NCBI RefSeq assembly: GCF_013416775.1
Contig: NZ_SZVI01000001.1
Coordinates: 372,001 to 436,000, forward strand
DNA: 64,000 bases
DNA from: Rhodoferax sp. BLA1
GTDB taxonomy: Bacteria > Pseudomonadota > Gammaproteobacteria > Burkholderiales > Burkholderiaceae_C
Reading direction: 5' to 3'
This document shows, piece after piece, positions 44,469 to 55,091 of the stretch. Each line of letters opens with the position of its first letter. Within the stretch, counting starts at the first letter, position 1. Below the pieces are notes generated by a model. It was not told the DNA's origin, ran no database searches, and saw nothing but the letters and a program-made list of their open reading frames with translations. Both the position numbers and the translations under genes were made by a program.

Positions 44469-46699
44469 CGCAAACCAGGCAACTGGCCCAAACGCAGGAA
44501 CTGCGTTTCACCACTGGCGCCACCCTCCACACCGTCGTTGTCGGTCACGGCAAACGCCTGACCGGTTACGTCCACCGCAAAACTCTCGACCTTGTCGAGC
44601 ACATGGCCGTGCTGCTTTTGCAAATCGGGCACCAGATCACGCACCAGGCGCTTGTGCACCACCGGCACCTTGCTGTCGCCAGGCGCAGCAGGTTGCAACC
44701 CGGTCACCGAGAAGGCTTTGAGTGTTTTGAGGGACTGGTCGCCAAACTGGTTGTCACGCTCGATCACCACAAAGGTGTCGTTCCCCACGGCCGTGATCTC
44801 CGACAACCCGACCCAGCCACCGGCCACCGCCGTGTTATCGAGCGGGTAATGCAGTACACCCCAGGTCTGGGTGGCCGGGGTGTAGCGCAGAATCTTCACC
44901 ATCCCCTTGGGGTCGTCCTTCCACTCCCGCTGTACCGCCAGCCACACCTGCTCCTGTGCACCTTCACCGGTGGTGGTGACCCCTTCCAAGCCAAACCGCA
45001 CGGCGTGGCGGCTCAGGCTCTCGGGCAAGCTGATTTCTTCCTGCACTTCACCCTTGGCATTGACCCGGACCAGCATGTCTTTGAGAGGACCTGACTTCTT
45101 GTCAGGGTCACCCTCGGAGGCGATCCAGAAACCGCCGTCGGCACGCCGCGCGATGCCTTCACCGTCAAAACCCACCGGTTTGCCATCCTTGGTCACGCTG
45201 ATCGCAGCGGTGACCAGTGCCGGGCTGAAACTGGCGTCGATCTGCAGGATGCGTGTTGTGGCATAAGCACTGTCGGTCACCGCCCACAAACGCCCTGCTT
45301 TCTGGCGATCGGCTGAGAAGCCAGACAGCGCACCCCAAGGAATCGGTGTGCCGCTGGCGCTGTCGCTCGACATCAGCGTGGGATAGGCAGGCAGCTCGGC
45401 GCCACGCTGGTAAATCATCACACTGGCACGGGCCGCACCGTCGTTTTCACTGGCCACCACCAGCAGATTGCGTTGCGGGATGGCCAGCACACCTTCGGGG
45501 CCACTGCCAGCGGGCAAGGCCTGCAGGTACTGCGGTGACTGGCCAGCGCCCCGATCACGCCACACCGTGACCAGTGAGGATCGTTCCGAACCCACAAAAA
45601 TCAGACGCTCCTTGCCAAACATACCCACCTCCACACTCTCGGGCTCATTGCCCTTGGCGCCAGAGCGTGCCTCCGGATAGTGGCCCAGGCGGATCGCCTC
45701 ATGGTCCAGGAAGTTGCCGCTGTCCCAGGCCAGTGTGCCGTCGGTGTTAAAGATGGAAAAGCTGCGCGAGCCACCCTTGTAATCCCCTTCGTTGGCGGTG
45801 ACAAAACGTTTGTCATCCAACCACGCCACCGCATCGGGTTCACGCAGCACACCGGTCAGGGAGTCAGTTGGTTGGATGTTGCCATCACGCTTGGTGTCGA
45901 CCTCTTTGAGGTTCACCGTGCCCGCAGAGAAATGTTTAAGCACCGCCCGTTTGGCCACGTCCACCAGCACCAGGTGGTTGTTCTCTTGCAAGGACACCAC
46001 AGCCACCCCCTGGCGATTGACCTTGACAAATTCGGGCTCCGGGTCCGTCGGCGCAATCTCGGCCAGGCCTGCCAGCGACACCGGGTGCAGCCGTGTGCAA
46101 TCCGGCAAACCTTTGGCATCCAAGGGCACGATGCTCAGGTTGCCACCGGGCAGCTGGGGAATGGCGCCCTTGTTGCGCTTTTCATCACGTTCGTTCTCGA
46201 TCACGATCACCGCATGTTTGGCCCCAGCATCCAGGGCAATCGAATCGGGCTGGCCGCGCAGCGGGCATTGGGCCACCAGCTTGCGGCTGGCAAAGTCCAA
46301 CACCGCCAGATGACCTTCGGGCTGGTCAAACTGGCGCGTACTGCTCACCACAGCCAGGACCTTGCCGTGGGCAAATACCACCGAGGTCGGCTCACCCTCC
46401 ACCGGCACAAAACCTGCTGGTTTGGGCTGAGACGGCTTGCTGATGTCAATAAAACCAATCCCCTGCTGTTCGGCATCGGTGTAGGCCAGCCAACGGCCAT
46501 CGGCACTGGCGGCCACAATTTCAGCCACCGATTTTTTGCTGACGGCGCGGCCTTCGGGCACATTGCGGTAGGCCTCGAAAGTGGCCACGCGGTTGAAATA
46601 GCTACCCGTCGTGGCGGCGGGTTGTGCCAGAACGGGCATCAGGGCTTGTGCGCAAGCCAGCACCAGGGCAACCTGGATCAGGGAACGTGAACGTGGCAT
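44465..46699 (-). CDS. Esterase-like activity of phytase family secreted protein
   Basis: A 744-residue exported protein of the phytase/esterase-like beta-propeller type (choice-of-anchor or esterase-like domain). A Sec signal peptide (ending MPVLAQ) is followed by repeated blades with WD/YVTN-like character ([40 protein letters not shown]). The C-terminal third matches the phytase-esterase domain ([40 protein letters not shown]). It may hydrolyse phosphate esters, but this has not been shown for the family as a whole. AGGA lies 8 nt before the ATG. A possible Pho box lies 78-95 nt upstream. It is inserted on the opposite strand between queA and tgt. Confidence 0.85.
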   Translation of the reverse strand: MPRSRSLIQVALVLACAQALMPVLAQPAATTGSYFNRVATFEAYRNVPEGRAVSKKSVAEIVAASADGRWLAYTDAEQQGIGFIDISKPSQPKPAGFVPVEGEPTSVVFAHGKVLAVVSSTRQFDQPEGHLAVLDFASRKLVAQCPLRGQPDSIALDAGAKHAVIVIENERDEKRNKGAIPQLPGGNLSIVPLDAKGLPDCTRLHPVSLAGLAEIAPTDPEPEFVKVNRQGVAVVSLQENNHLVLVDVAKRAVLKHFSAGTVNLKEVDTKRDGNIQPTDSLTGVLREPDAVAWLDDKRFVTANEGDYKGGSRSFSIFNTDGTLAWDSGNFLDHEAIRLGHYPEARSGAKGNEPESVEVGMFGKERLIFVGSERSSLVTVWRDRGAGQSPQYLQALPAGSGPEGVLAIPQRNLLVVASENDGAARASVMIYQRGAELPAYPTLMSSDSASGTPIPWGALSGFSADRQKAGRLWAVTDSAYATTRILQIDASFSPALVTAAISVTKDGKPVGFDGEGIARRADGGFWIASEGDPDKKSGPLKDMLVRVNAKGEVQEEISLPESLSRHAVRFGLEGVTTTGEGAQEQVWLAVQREWKDDPKGMVKILRYTPATQTWGVLHYPLDNTAVAGGWVGLSEITAVGNDTFVVIERDNQFGDQSLKTLKAFSVTGLQPAAPGDSKVPVVHKRLVRDLVPDLQKQHGHVLDKVESFAVDVTGQAFAVTDNDGVEGGASGETQFLRLGQLPGLR

Positions 46700-46776
46700 G
46701 GGGTTTTCCTAAAGTAGAAGGCAGGTGAGACAGCGCCTGCTGCCACCTGCTCAAGAGAAAATCCTATGTCGATCAC

Positions 46777-48057
<1,281 letters not shown>

Positions 48058-48081
48058 GGTTCAGGATGTGTGTGCTTGTGT

Positions 48082-48921
48082 TTATTTCCCGACCTTGAGC
48101 ACACCGCCCTTGCCTAGGCCGCCCTTAACTTCTTGCGCCTTGTAGTTGCGCAACGAGATCACCATGCTGTTGTAGGCATCCACAAACGCAGCCACCGTGG
48201 CCTTGCCAGCCGGTGTGCGGGAGAAACCGCTCAGCCCGCCCGCCGCACCACCGCCAAACGCGCCCAGGGCCGCACCAAAGTTGGTGGCGGTGGCATTGCC
48301 TTGTGAAATGGCAATCTGCACACCCGAGCGGATGTCAAACATCGTCATCGTCACCACCGAAGCCTTGCTTTCCATCGAACCCGCAATGGCGCCGAAGGTT
48401 CCACCCAACATACCGCCCAGGGAGCCAGCCAGTTTGCCAGTGGAGTCGTTGTCGATGATGATGGCTGGCTCCAGGTAGTAGTCAGCCGCCACACGCTGAC
48501 CTTTTTGCTGCTTCGAACCGGCACGGAACTCACCCGAGTTGCGCTGCTTGTCGGTGATCGACGAAATCTTGCTCTCAGTCTTGTTGTTGCCAATGGAGGT
48601 GATCACAAAACAGTTCGACTGCTGCACAGCCAGGCGCAGCAGCGGCTCAATGGTGGTGACCTGGGTGGCTGCGCCAAAGCTGGCGAACCACTCCTTGCCG
48701 CGACCATCGTCCACCGCCAAGGTGCCCAGCGGCGCATCGCAGCGCTCCAGACTGGGATCGGCCCCCACGCTGGTGCCGCCAGCTGCTGCGCCTTTGACGG
48801 CCGTGGTGCTGGATGAGGCTTCGGCACCCGTGGTCACGGTACCACCGGGTGTGACACAGCCGGCCAAAGCCAGCAAAGCAGCCAATGCGGTCAAACGCAG
48901 GGAGGACGAGGACTTGTTCAT
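48082..48921 (-). CDS. CsgG/HfaB-like lipoprotein
   Basis: A 279-residue lipoprotein (lipobox ALAGC) resembling CsgG/HfaB-type proteins: RLAVQQSNCFVITS, then YYLEPAIIIDND and a helical glycine-rich segment (GSLGGMLGGTFGAIAGSMES, GAALGAFGGGAAGGLSG). True CsgG forms the curli secretion channel; no curli genes are nearby, and the glycine-rich segments differ from classical CsgG. It may therefore be a peptidoglycan- or stress-related relative. Start ATG 48921. It is convergent with tgt and co-oriented with the Sel1-like gene, whose stop lies 57 nt upstream of this start. Confidence 0.7.
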   Translation of the reverse strand: MNKSSSSLRLTALAALLALAGCVTPGGTVTTGAEASSSTTAVKGAAAGGTSVGADPSLERCDAPLGTLAVDDGRGKEWFASFGAATQVTTIEPLLRLAVQQSNCFVITSIGNNKTESKISSITDKQRNSGEFRAGSKQQKGQRVAADYYLEPAIIIDNDSTGKLAGSLGGMLGGTFGAIAGSMESKASVVTMTMFDIRSGVQIAISQGNATATNFGAALGAFGGGAAGGLSGFSRTPAGKATVAAFVDAYNSMVISLRNYKAQEVKGGLGKGGVLKVGK

Positions 48922-48978
48922 ATGGATCGACTTTCTCTCAAGGTAGTTGGATAAAGGGCGCTTCGGATTATCGGTGGC

Positions 48979-49557
48979 TCAACGGTAATACCAGCCATTC
49001 GGGGACCAGAACCAGTGGTAGGTGTAAGCGCTGCCCCACCAGCCAGACCATGCTTTGCGGTCAGCTTCACGTTGCTGATACGCCTCCTGTTCGGACTTTT
49101 GGGCGGTACGCGCTTGTGACAGCAACTTGCGGGCTTCTTTGTTACCCCGCTCGGCGGCAAGTGACAGCCATTTTTCGGCCTCGGCCGGGTCAGAGCCCAT
49201 CTCCTCCAGCCCCATCAGATACAAACGACCCAGTGCCAACCAGGCCGCAGGCACACCCCGCTCACCCGCGTCACGCATCCACTGCAGCCCCTGATAGCTG
49301 TCTCGTCGCACACCGTCACCGCGAAAGTAGCGCAGCGCCAAGTCATAAGCGGCGCGTGGGTCTTTGCTGGCGATGTCGGTCAGCGCTGCCAGGCGGCGCG
49401 TTTCCTCCGGGTTGTCGTCGCGCAAAGGGTCAAAGGTGGCGCTATCGCGCGGTCGGTCCGAGCATCCGGTGTTGTCACAAATGCGAATCGTCGATTCAGG
49501 CGTTTGTGCGCTGGCGGCGCCAACCATCAGCAACAAACCAAACAACAAAAACCTCAT
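48979..49557 (-). CDS. Exported Sel1-repeat protein
   Basis: A 192-residue periplasmic protein with a short signal peptide (MRFLLFGLLLMVGAASAQ) and two to three Sel1/TPR-like repeats (AAYDLALRYFRGDGVRRDSY, AAWLALGRLYLMGLEEMG, AEKWLSLAAERGNKEARK). The tail is aromatic (WWGSAYTYHWFWSPNGWYYR), which is unusual and could bind carbohydrate or the membrane surface. The ATG has GGGAG 9 nt upstream. Sel1 proteins act as scaffolds; the partner is unknown. Confidence 0.85.
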   Translation of the reverse strand: MRFLLFGLLLMVGAASAQTPESTIRICDNTGCSDRPRDSATFDPLRDDNPEETRRLAALTDIASKDPRAAYDLALRYFRGDGVRRDSYQGLQWMRDAGERGVPAAWLALGRLYLMGLEEMGSDPAEAEKWLSLAAERGNKEARKLLSQARTAQKSEQEAYQQREADRKAWSGWWGSAYTYHWFWSPNGWYYR

Positions 49558-49802
49558 CAAGCAGTCTCCCTTCAATCAAACGTATGGGGCTGGCTAAGCC
49601 AGCAAAGATTCAACCACATGCAATCCAAAATTGGCACAAACCCGGCCACTTTTGCGACTGACTGTTGGTCTTGACCGACAGCTGAGCTGTTGTCAAAGCC
49701 GTGCCATCGGCGTCAGCATGACATCGTCTCCACAACCCAGAACCACTGTGGGCACATACCCGCCCAGGGGTTGCCACTTCTCTTTCCAGGTACAAAGTGG
49801 CC

Positions 49803-50342
49803 ATGCGCACAACACCGCCCTCACCCTCCCGCCTCGCTTCGTTGCTGTCTCGCCTGCTCAAAACGCTGTTGGGTGGCCTGCTGGCGCTGCTGATCCTGTT
49901 TGAGGAATGGGGTTGGGAGCCGCTGCAGCGGGCGCTGGCCTGGGTTGGCCAGTTGCCGGGCTTGCGCTGGCTGGAGCGGCGCATCACCACGCTGCCGCCC
50001 TACGCGGCTCTGGCGCTGTTTCTGGTGCCCACCCTGATGCTGCTGCCGGTGAAACTGCTGGCGCTGTGGACGATCAGCCGGGGCAAGCTGGTGCTGGGCA
50101 CCCTGGTCATCCTGGGCGCCAAAGTGCTGGGCACCGCCATCGTGGCCCGGCTGTTCACGCTGACCCAGCCTGCGCTGATGCAACTGCCCTGGTTTGCCCG
50201 GAGCTTCACGCGCTGGACGGTCTGGAAAAATGCGTTGCTGGCAAAGGTAAGGCTGAGCTGGCTCTGGCGGCTGGGCCGGGTGATCAAGCGCCACGTCCAG
50301 CGGCGCTGGCAACATCTCAAAAGAGGATGGGCGCCGGACTGA
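49803..50342 (+). CDS. Conserved hypothetical membrane protein
   Basis: A 179-residue basic inner-membrane protein with three predicted hydrophobic segments (LLGGLLALLILFEEW, YAALALFLVPTLMLLPVKLL, LVLGTLVILGAKVLGTAIVA). It ends in a strongly basic amphipathic tail (RRWQHLKRGW). I do not recognise a function. The ATG at 49803 follows a GTG two codons upstream. It is convergent with the FIST gene; copy F of the dispersed repeat fills the gap. Confidence 0.75.
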   Translation: MRTTPPSPSRLASLLSRLLKTLLGGLLALLILFEEWGWEPLQRALAWVGQLPGLRWLERRITTLPPYAALALFLVPTLMLLPVKLLALWTISRGKLVLGTLVILGAKVLGTAIVARLFTLTQPALMQLPWFARSFTRWTVWKNALLAKVRLSWLWRLGRVIKRHVQRRWQHLKRGWAPD

Positions 50343-50371
50343 ACATAGGTTTTCTGCAAGCGTCAGAAAAC

Positions 50372-50422
50372 TACTAAATACATAGCTATACGCCCTTTAC
50401 ACAAAAGGGTCAGAGGCCAATT
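50372..50422 (-). repeat. Dispersed palindromic repeat, copy F
   Basis: On the minus strand TTGGCCTCTGACCCTTTTGT, then AAAGGGC and AGCTATGTATTT. Stem CCCTTT/AAAGGG is perfect and the 24-nt distance is kept. It begins directly after the stop codon of the FIST gene. Confidence 0.8.
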
Positions 50423-51694
50423 TTATGTAAATACCGTGAGCACCCCGGTGTAACCATACAAATGGTTGCGGGCGATTTCGCCACCGGCAAAAAAGCCGAC
50501 CAGCGGCACGTCGCCCAACGCGTGGCGGATGATCTGCAACTCCGCACTCGGGCCGCCAAAATGTTCGCCGCCGCGCCCGGAGCAACTCACATAAATCGCC
50601 CCGGCGATGCCACGTGCAGGATGTGGTGCTGCCTCGGCCTCACTCGCGGCCAGCGCGGTGGCGGACTCCAGCGCCAGCTCCTGCGGCTCCAGCTCCTCAC
50701 GGATCTCGGCACACACCCGGCGCAGGTCGGCGCGGGCGGCCTGCACATTACGCTGGCAAAACGCCAGCTCCATGCCTTCCTTGACCGGGGACGCCAGCGC
50801 AATGCCCAGACGCGCCGGATCCAGGCCAATGATGTGACGCACAAGCACGTCGCTGCCAAAGTTGCCGGTCCGGGTGATGGTAGGTGCATCACCCGCCAAG
50901 CCAGTCTGTGCACCCCGTTCGGTCAGGCCGGCCAGCGTGGCACGCACCGCGTGCAGGGCCTCACGGGGTTGGTCGAGCGACACATCCAGCTCACGCAGCA
51001 GCACCTCCAACGCAGGTTCGCCGTCGAGCCCCAGCACCACGTTGTGCTGCGCGGCGGTGATCTGGTGCGCCCCCGCCAGCGGCAGGCAGCCCTGGGTCAC
51101 ACGCGACACCAGGTTGATTCCCGGCCCGAAAGCCACACCACTCAGGCCACCACTGAACACCCCGCTGGCAGCCCCCTGGCCTTTGACGTTGCCGTCTCCC
51201 GCCACCGCAAACTGCACCGTCTTGCCGCGACTGCTGGACAAACCACCAAACAGGTAACCCGAATCGGTGCGGGCCGCCATCTCGTCCACCAGTTCGGTCA
51301 TGTCCACCGTGTGCGGATCGGCATGCACCAGGGCGGTGTGCGCCTCAAACGCCATGCCCAGCGGCGCCACCCCCGAAAACACCCGGTATTGATCACTGGG
51401 CAGCTCACACAACATGACCGCCATCGCGGGCTCGTCAAAGTACTCGACGTTGTTGGAGGCAATGCCCACCCCCACGGTGCCGGACCAGTCAGTCACCTCC
51501 GGCAACTCAGCACTCAGGTAGGCCAGGATCTCCTGCGCCTGCGACACATAGGGGTCGGTGATGTAGAGCAGCGCCAGTGTCGGGTTGGCGGCGTAGCCAT
51601 GCAAGCTCATCTGGGCGCGCAACTGCGCCAGCACCAGACCGGCGGCCATGTCCCAGCGCGGGTGGGTGGCGTGTGCGTAAGGGAAAAGTTTCAT
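50423..51694 (-). CDS. FIST-domain protein
   Basis: A 423-residue protein with FIST N- and C-terminal domains, proposed to sense small ligands in signalling; no enzymatic role is established. It begins MKLFPYAHATHPRWDMAAGL. Segments GTVGVGIASNNVEYFDEPAM and LPLAGAHQITAAQHNVVLGL are characteristic, and the C-terminal part carries SCSGRGGEHFGGPSAELQII, the usual FIST_C signature, and VPLVGFFAGGEIA. No output domain is attached. It is downstream of phaM on the same strand. A dispersed repeat follows its stop codon immediately. Confidence 0.9.
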   Translation of the reverse strand: MKLFPYAHATHPRWDMAAGLVLAQLRAQMSLHGYAANPTLALLYITDPYVSQAQEILAYLSAELPEVTDWSGTVGVGIASNNVEYFDEPAMAVMLCELPSDQYRVFSGVAPLGMAFEAHTALVHADPHTVDMTELVDEMAARTDSGYLFGGLSSSRGKTVQFAVAGDGNVKGQGAASGVFSGGLSGVAFGPGINLVSRVTQGCLPLAGAHQITAAQHNVVLGLDGEPALEVLLRELDVSLDQPREALHAVRATLAGLTERGAQTGLAGDAPTITRTGNFGSDVLVRHIIGLDPARLGIALASPVKEGMELAFCQRNVQAARADLRRVCAEIREELEPQELALESATALAASEAEAAPHPARGIAGAIYVSCSGRGGEHFGGPSAELQIIRHALGDVPLVGFFAGGEIARNHLYGYTGVLTVFT

Positions 51695-51736
51695 GTCAGG
51701 GCCCGCAGGCTTAAAAAGGTAGGTTAGGGTGAAGTC

Positions 51737-52480
51737 TCACCGTCTGCGCGCACCACGGGCGCTGGCCTCAGCTGTTTTCTTGGCGGCTGCCTTGGCAGGG
51801 GCCTTGGCCGCAACCCGTTTGGCCGCTGCCTTTTTGGCGGGTGGGCTCACCGCCGAAGCTTTGCTGACCTGTTTGGCCACGCCCTTGGCCGCGCCCTTGA
51901 CCAGGTTTTTGCCGACATCCTTGGCGCTGGCTTTGCCGACCTCGGCCATGGCGCTGGCGGCAATCGCCTGGAACTGGTGAGTCAGCGAGTTCCACAACTG
52001 CATCGGGTCAACCAGACCAGCCACCGCAGCGGCCGCAGCAGGTTTGGCGGCCTCGCCGACTTTTTTGGCCATGTCTTCGGTTTTGCCGGCCACATCACTC
52101 ACGGTTTGCACGGTCGCGGCAGCGGTGTGGCTGACTTTCTGCAGGCCCGAGGCCACGGTGTCGGCGGCCTTGAGCTTGAAGGCGTTGGCGACATCGGTCA
52201 TGTTGAAATTCATGCCCTTGAGGGTGGCAAGTGTCATTTTTTGCACTTCAAGTGCCTGCACGGTGGCGGCCAGCGCCTTGGAGTTCTGGTCCAGCCAGAA
52301 GTGCACCGCCTTGAGTTCGGAGATGCGTTTGTCGAGCTCTTCCACGCTGAGGGTGGGCGCAATCCAGTTGGCCATGTTGGGCATTTGCGGAATGGCCTGC
52401 GAGGTGCTTTTGGCCAAGTTCTGCAAAAAGTCAAAGCCCGGAACAAACTGGCCAAATCCGGTGCTGGATGTGTCGCTCAT
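51737..52480 (-). CDS. phaM: PhaM-family PHA granule regulatory protein
   Basis: A 247-residue protein of the PhaM family, known from Ralstonia to bind PHA synthase, polymer granules and DNA so that granules segregate with the nucleoid. It opens MSDTSSTGFGQFVPGFDFLQ; the helical phasin-like domain contains SVEELDKRISELKAVHFWLD. The C-terminal tail is Lys/Ala/Pro-rich (AAKRVAAKAPAKAAAKKTAE), like histone H1, and is expected to bind DNA. The ATG at 52480 is the family start. The class I synthase phaC is encoded 37 kb away in this window. Confidence 0.92.
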   Translation of the reverse strand: MSDTSSTGFGQFVPGFDFLQNLAKSTSQAIPQMPNMANWIAPTLSVEELDKRISELKAVHFWLDQNSKALAATVQALEVQKMTLATLKGMNFNMTDVANAFKLKAADTVASGLQKVSHTAAATVQTVSDVAGKTEDMAKKVGEAAKPAAAAAVAGLVDPMQLWNSLTHQFQAIAASAMAEVGKASAKDVGKNLVKGAAKGVAKQVSKASAVSPPAKKAAAKRVAAKAPAKAAAKKTAEASARGARRR

Positions 52481-52562
52481 GAAAGTCTCCTTGTTGGGTG
52501 CTGGGGTGGCCACAGCTTACCCCAATGCGCTGCGCCCCAGCGGCCAATCAGGGCACCTGGTT

Positions 52563-53192
52563 TTAGACGCCCGGTGCCAGCACCGTGGACAGACCCGACA
52601 TCTCCTCCAGCCCACCCAGCACCTGGCTGCGCAACCGCGCCTTTTGCGGGCGCCGGGCGGCCAGAAAGTCGCCAGAACGCATGCTGGCAAAAGCACGCGA
52701 CGCGGTTTCGGGGGCGATGTCCAGAATGTCGCTCAGGTCGGCCAGATGCGGCACCGCAAAGTCCTGTGTGGCCAAGCCCTGATCCACCCCTTCGGCGACA
52801 CCACGCTGGGCAAACATCAACAGCAGCGCCTGGATGCGCCGCGCCGCCGGACCGGTGCGCAGGCTGACCACCTCGCGGCAACGCTGGTGCGCCACCACCA
52901 CGGTCTCCATCAGGATCTGCATCATCGCGTCGCCACTGGCGTCCACCGGTGTCAGCCGGGCGGCGATCACCGCGCGCAGGCGCAGGCTGTCGTTGCTACC
53001 AACCCAACGCTCCACCCCCACCACATCACCAGGCAGCGCCAGGCGCACAAAACGCGCAGGCTCCCCCTTGGGCGCGCTGTCGACCCGAAGCACCCCCGAG
53101 ACCACACGCCAGGGCAGGCGCAGCTCATCAGGCACCAGCGCCTCGCGCGCTGTCAAGTTGCGGGTGGGTGTGTCGGGAAGCTGCTTGTTCAT
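52563..53192 (-). CDS. Crp/Fnr-family regulator, atypical N-terminus
   Basis: A 209-residue protein with a C-terminal Crp-type HTH (LSDILDIAPETASRAFASMR) and a shortened sensor domain (RVVSGVLRVDSAPKGEPARF, LPGDVVGVERWVGSN). It lacks FNR cysteines. The ATG at 53192 has GGAGG upstream and is better than the Met four codons earlier. It follows the copper-cluster ATPase gene on the same strand after 38 nt, a gap that holds copy G of the repeat, so it may be expressed from the same transcript or from its own promoter. The ligand is unknown. Confidence 0.83.
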   Translation of the reverse strand: MNKQLPDTPTRNLTAREALVPDELRLPWRVVSGVLRVDSAPKGEPARFVRLALPGDVVGVERWVGSNDSLRLRAVIAARLTPVDASGDAMMQILMETVVVAHQRCREVVSLRTGPAARRIQALLLMFAQRGVAEGVDQGLATQDFAVPHLADLSDILDIAPETASRAFASMRSGDFLAARRPQKARLRSQVLGGLEEMSGLSTVLAPGV

Positions 53193-53210
53193 GCCGTCCT
53201 CCATGGATTA

Positions 53211-53264
53211 AATCGACCTCTATCCCTTACTCATAAAGCACACATAGCTATATTATCCATAGCA
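53211..53264 (+). repeat. Dispersed palindromic repeat, copy G (forms ATPase C-terminus)
   Basis: CGACCTCTATCCCTTACTCA, then AAAGCACACATAGCTATATT, keeping the 24-nt AxCCC-to-AGCTA distance, but with a degenerate stem. It overlaps the last dozen codons of the FecE-type ATPase gene, which end NAMDNIAMCAL. Confidence 0.7.
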
Positions 53265-54022
53265 TTCATGTGCTTCGGCACAGCCCGCTTGGGCACCAGC
53301 ACACCGGTGCCATCCGCACAGCGCAGCGCCTCGGTCTCCACCCCAAAAGCCTGCGCCACGTTGGCCACCGTCAGCACCTGGGCCGGGCTGCCACAGGCAA
53401 GCAGTTGGCCACCCTTGAGCAGAGCCACGTCGTCACAGAAGCGGGCGGCGGCATTGAGATCGTGCAACACCAGCAGCGTGGTCAGACCCTGCTGGCGGGT
53501 GGTCTGGTGCACCACCTCCAGCACCTCCAGCTGGTGGCAGATATCAAGCGCGCTGATCGGCTCATCAAGCAACAGCACCTTGGGCTGAGACACCAGCGCC
53601 TGGGCCAGAAACACCATTTGCCGCTGGCCACCGCTGAGTTCGCGCACATCGCGCCCGGCCAGGTCCTCGATACCCAGGCGCTGCAGAACCCGGCGCACCG
53701 CGGCCAGGTCGTCAGGCTGCACCTTCAGGCGCAGCTGCTGCAAACGCCCGAGCAGCACCACCTCCAGCACACTGAGCGCAGCCAAGCTCAGCTGGTCCTG
53801 CGGCATGTAAGCAATGGATGCCGGCCGCTGTGCGCTGCCGTTGAACAGCAGCTGGCCGCTGGCCTTGACCTGTCCGGCGACCGCCTTGACCAGGGTGGAC
53901 TTGCCCGACCCATTCGGCCCGACGATGCCCAGCACCCGGCCCGGCTGCGCGCACAAATCAATCGGGTGCAACACCACACGTGAGCCATACGCAACGCTGA
54001 GAGATTGAAGAGAAATGTTCAT
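53231..54022 (-). CDS. ABC transporter ATP-binding protein (FecE/BtuD type)
   Basis: A 263-residue ATPase of the iron-siderophore/B12 importer class. It has Walker A GPNGSGKST, signature LSGGQRQMVFLAQALV, Walker B VLLLDEPISALD and switch His LLVLHDLNAAARF. The start is 4 nt after the permease stop. The tail NAMDNIAMCAL derives from the dispersed repeat and replaces the ordinary C-terminus. In context (copper receptor, PCuAC, binding protein) it should energise import of copper or a copper complex, but the paralogue class is generic. Confidence 0.9.
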   Translation of the reverse strand: MNISLQSLSVAYGSRVVLHPIDLCAQPGRVLGIVGPNGSGKSTLVKAVAGQVKASGQLLFNGSAQRPASIAYMPQDQLSLAALSVLEVVLLGRLQQLRLKVQPDDLAAVRRVLQRLGIEDLAGRDVRELSGGQRQMVFLAQALVSQPKVLLLDEPISALDICHQLEVLEVVHQTTRQQGLTTLLVLHDLNAAARFCDDVALLKGGQLLACGSPAQVLTVANVAQAFGVETEALRCADGTGVLVPKRAVPKHMNAMDNIAMCAL

Positions 54023-54026
54023 GGTC

Positions 54027-55091
54027 TCACCAGTAACTCTTGCGGTTGCGCAAGACCATCCAGATAAAAAATGGCACCCCGATCAAGGAAGTGACGATGC
54101 CAATCGGGAAAATCGCGCCAGGTGAAATGGTCTTGCTGGCCACCGAGGCCAGCGACAACAGCACAGCACCAAGCAAGCCCGAAGCGGGTAAAAAACCACG
54201 CTGGTCTTCGCCAATGAGCATGCGCGCCAGATGCGGCGCCACCAGGCCGACAAAACCGATGGTGCCGACAAAGGCCACCGCGACACCGGTCAAGGCCGAG
54301 ATCAGCACAAAGGAACGGATGCGCAAGGCACTGACGTTGACGCCCAGCGCAGCTGCCCTGGCATCACCCAGTTTGAGCGCGGTCAGGCCCCAGACATCCC
54401 GCGCCAGCCAGGGCACGCACACTGCCAGCACCGTGAGCATGGCCCAGAGTTTGGGCCAGGTGGACTTTTGCAGGCTGCCAAACAACCAGAACACCACCTG
54501 CTGCAGCGACTCGGGTGAGGCCATCATCTGCAACAGGCTGGACAGCCCCTGAAACAAAAACAGCAGCGCAATCCCCGCCAGCACCAGACCTTCGGCAGAC
54601 GCATTGCGAGCGCCACCAATCCAGTACACCCCGGCGCAGGCCACACCGGCGAACAACATCGCATTGGCGGCAATGGCGTAGTTGTCAGGCACCGGCAGAC
54701 TGATCCCCAGCACAATCACCAGTGAAGCACCAAACCCGGCTCCAGCCGAGATGCCCAGCGTGTAACTTGAGGCCAGCGGGTTGTTCAAAATGGTCTGCAT
54801 GATGGCACCCGACAGGCCCAGCGCGGCACCTACCGCGAGTGCCATCAGGGCCACCGGCAAACGGATCGACCAGACGATGGCCTGCACCGAGCTGTCGGCC
54901 GGGTAACCGAACACAGCGCGGGCCACTTCCCCCACGGGCAGCATGGCCGGCCCGGTGGCGGCGTCGAGCAGCACGCCCAGCAGCAACAGCCCCAGCGCCA
55001 TCAGCAGCACCAGCGCACGGCGTGCCGTGCTGCGCCGGTATTCGGTGCTGACGGCATCAGCCGCCAGACAGGCAGACATCGCAGCACTCAT
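54027..55091 (-). CDS. ABC transporter permease (FecCD/BtuC type)
   Basis: A 354-residue permease with ten predicted transmembrane helices. Signature segments are LGLSGAIMQTILNNPLASSY, GISAGAGFGASLVIVLG and IGFVGLVAPHLARMLIGEDQ. The stop codon of the binding-protein gene overlaps its ATG as ATGA. With the ATPase and binding protein it completes a type II importer for a metal chelate or other ligand. Confidence 0.93.
   Translation of the reverse strand: MSAAMSACLAADAVSTEYRRSTARRALVLLMALGLLLLGVLLDAATGPAMLPVGEVARAVFGYPADSSVQAIVWSIRLPVALMALAVGAALGLSGAIMQTILNNPLASSYTLGISAGAGFGASLVIVLGISLPVPDNYAIAANAMLFAGVACAGVYWIGGARNASAEGLVLAGIALLFLFQGLSSLLQMMASPESLQQVVFWLFGSLQKSTWPKLWAMLTVLAVCVPWLARDVWGLTALKLGDARAAALGVNVSALRIRSFVLISALTGVAVAFVGTIGFVGLVAPHLARMLIGEDQRGFLPASGLLGAVLLSLASVASKTISPGAIFPIGIVTSLIGVPFFIWMVLRNRKSYW

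Noticed and set aside
48082..48921. Curli secretion system based on the CsgG-like protein
   Set aside because: No CsgA, CsgB, CsgE or CsgF-like genes are nearby and the protein's glycine-rich parts differ from CsgG.
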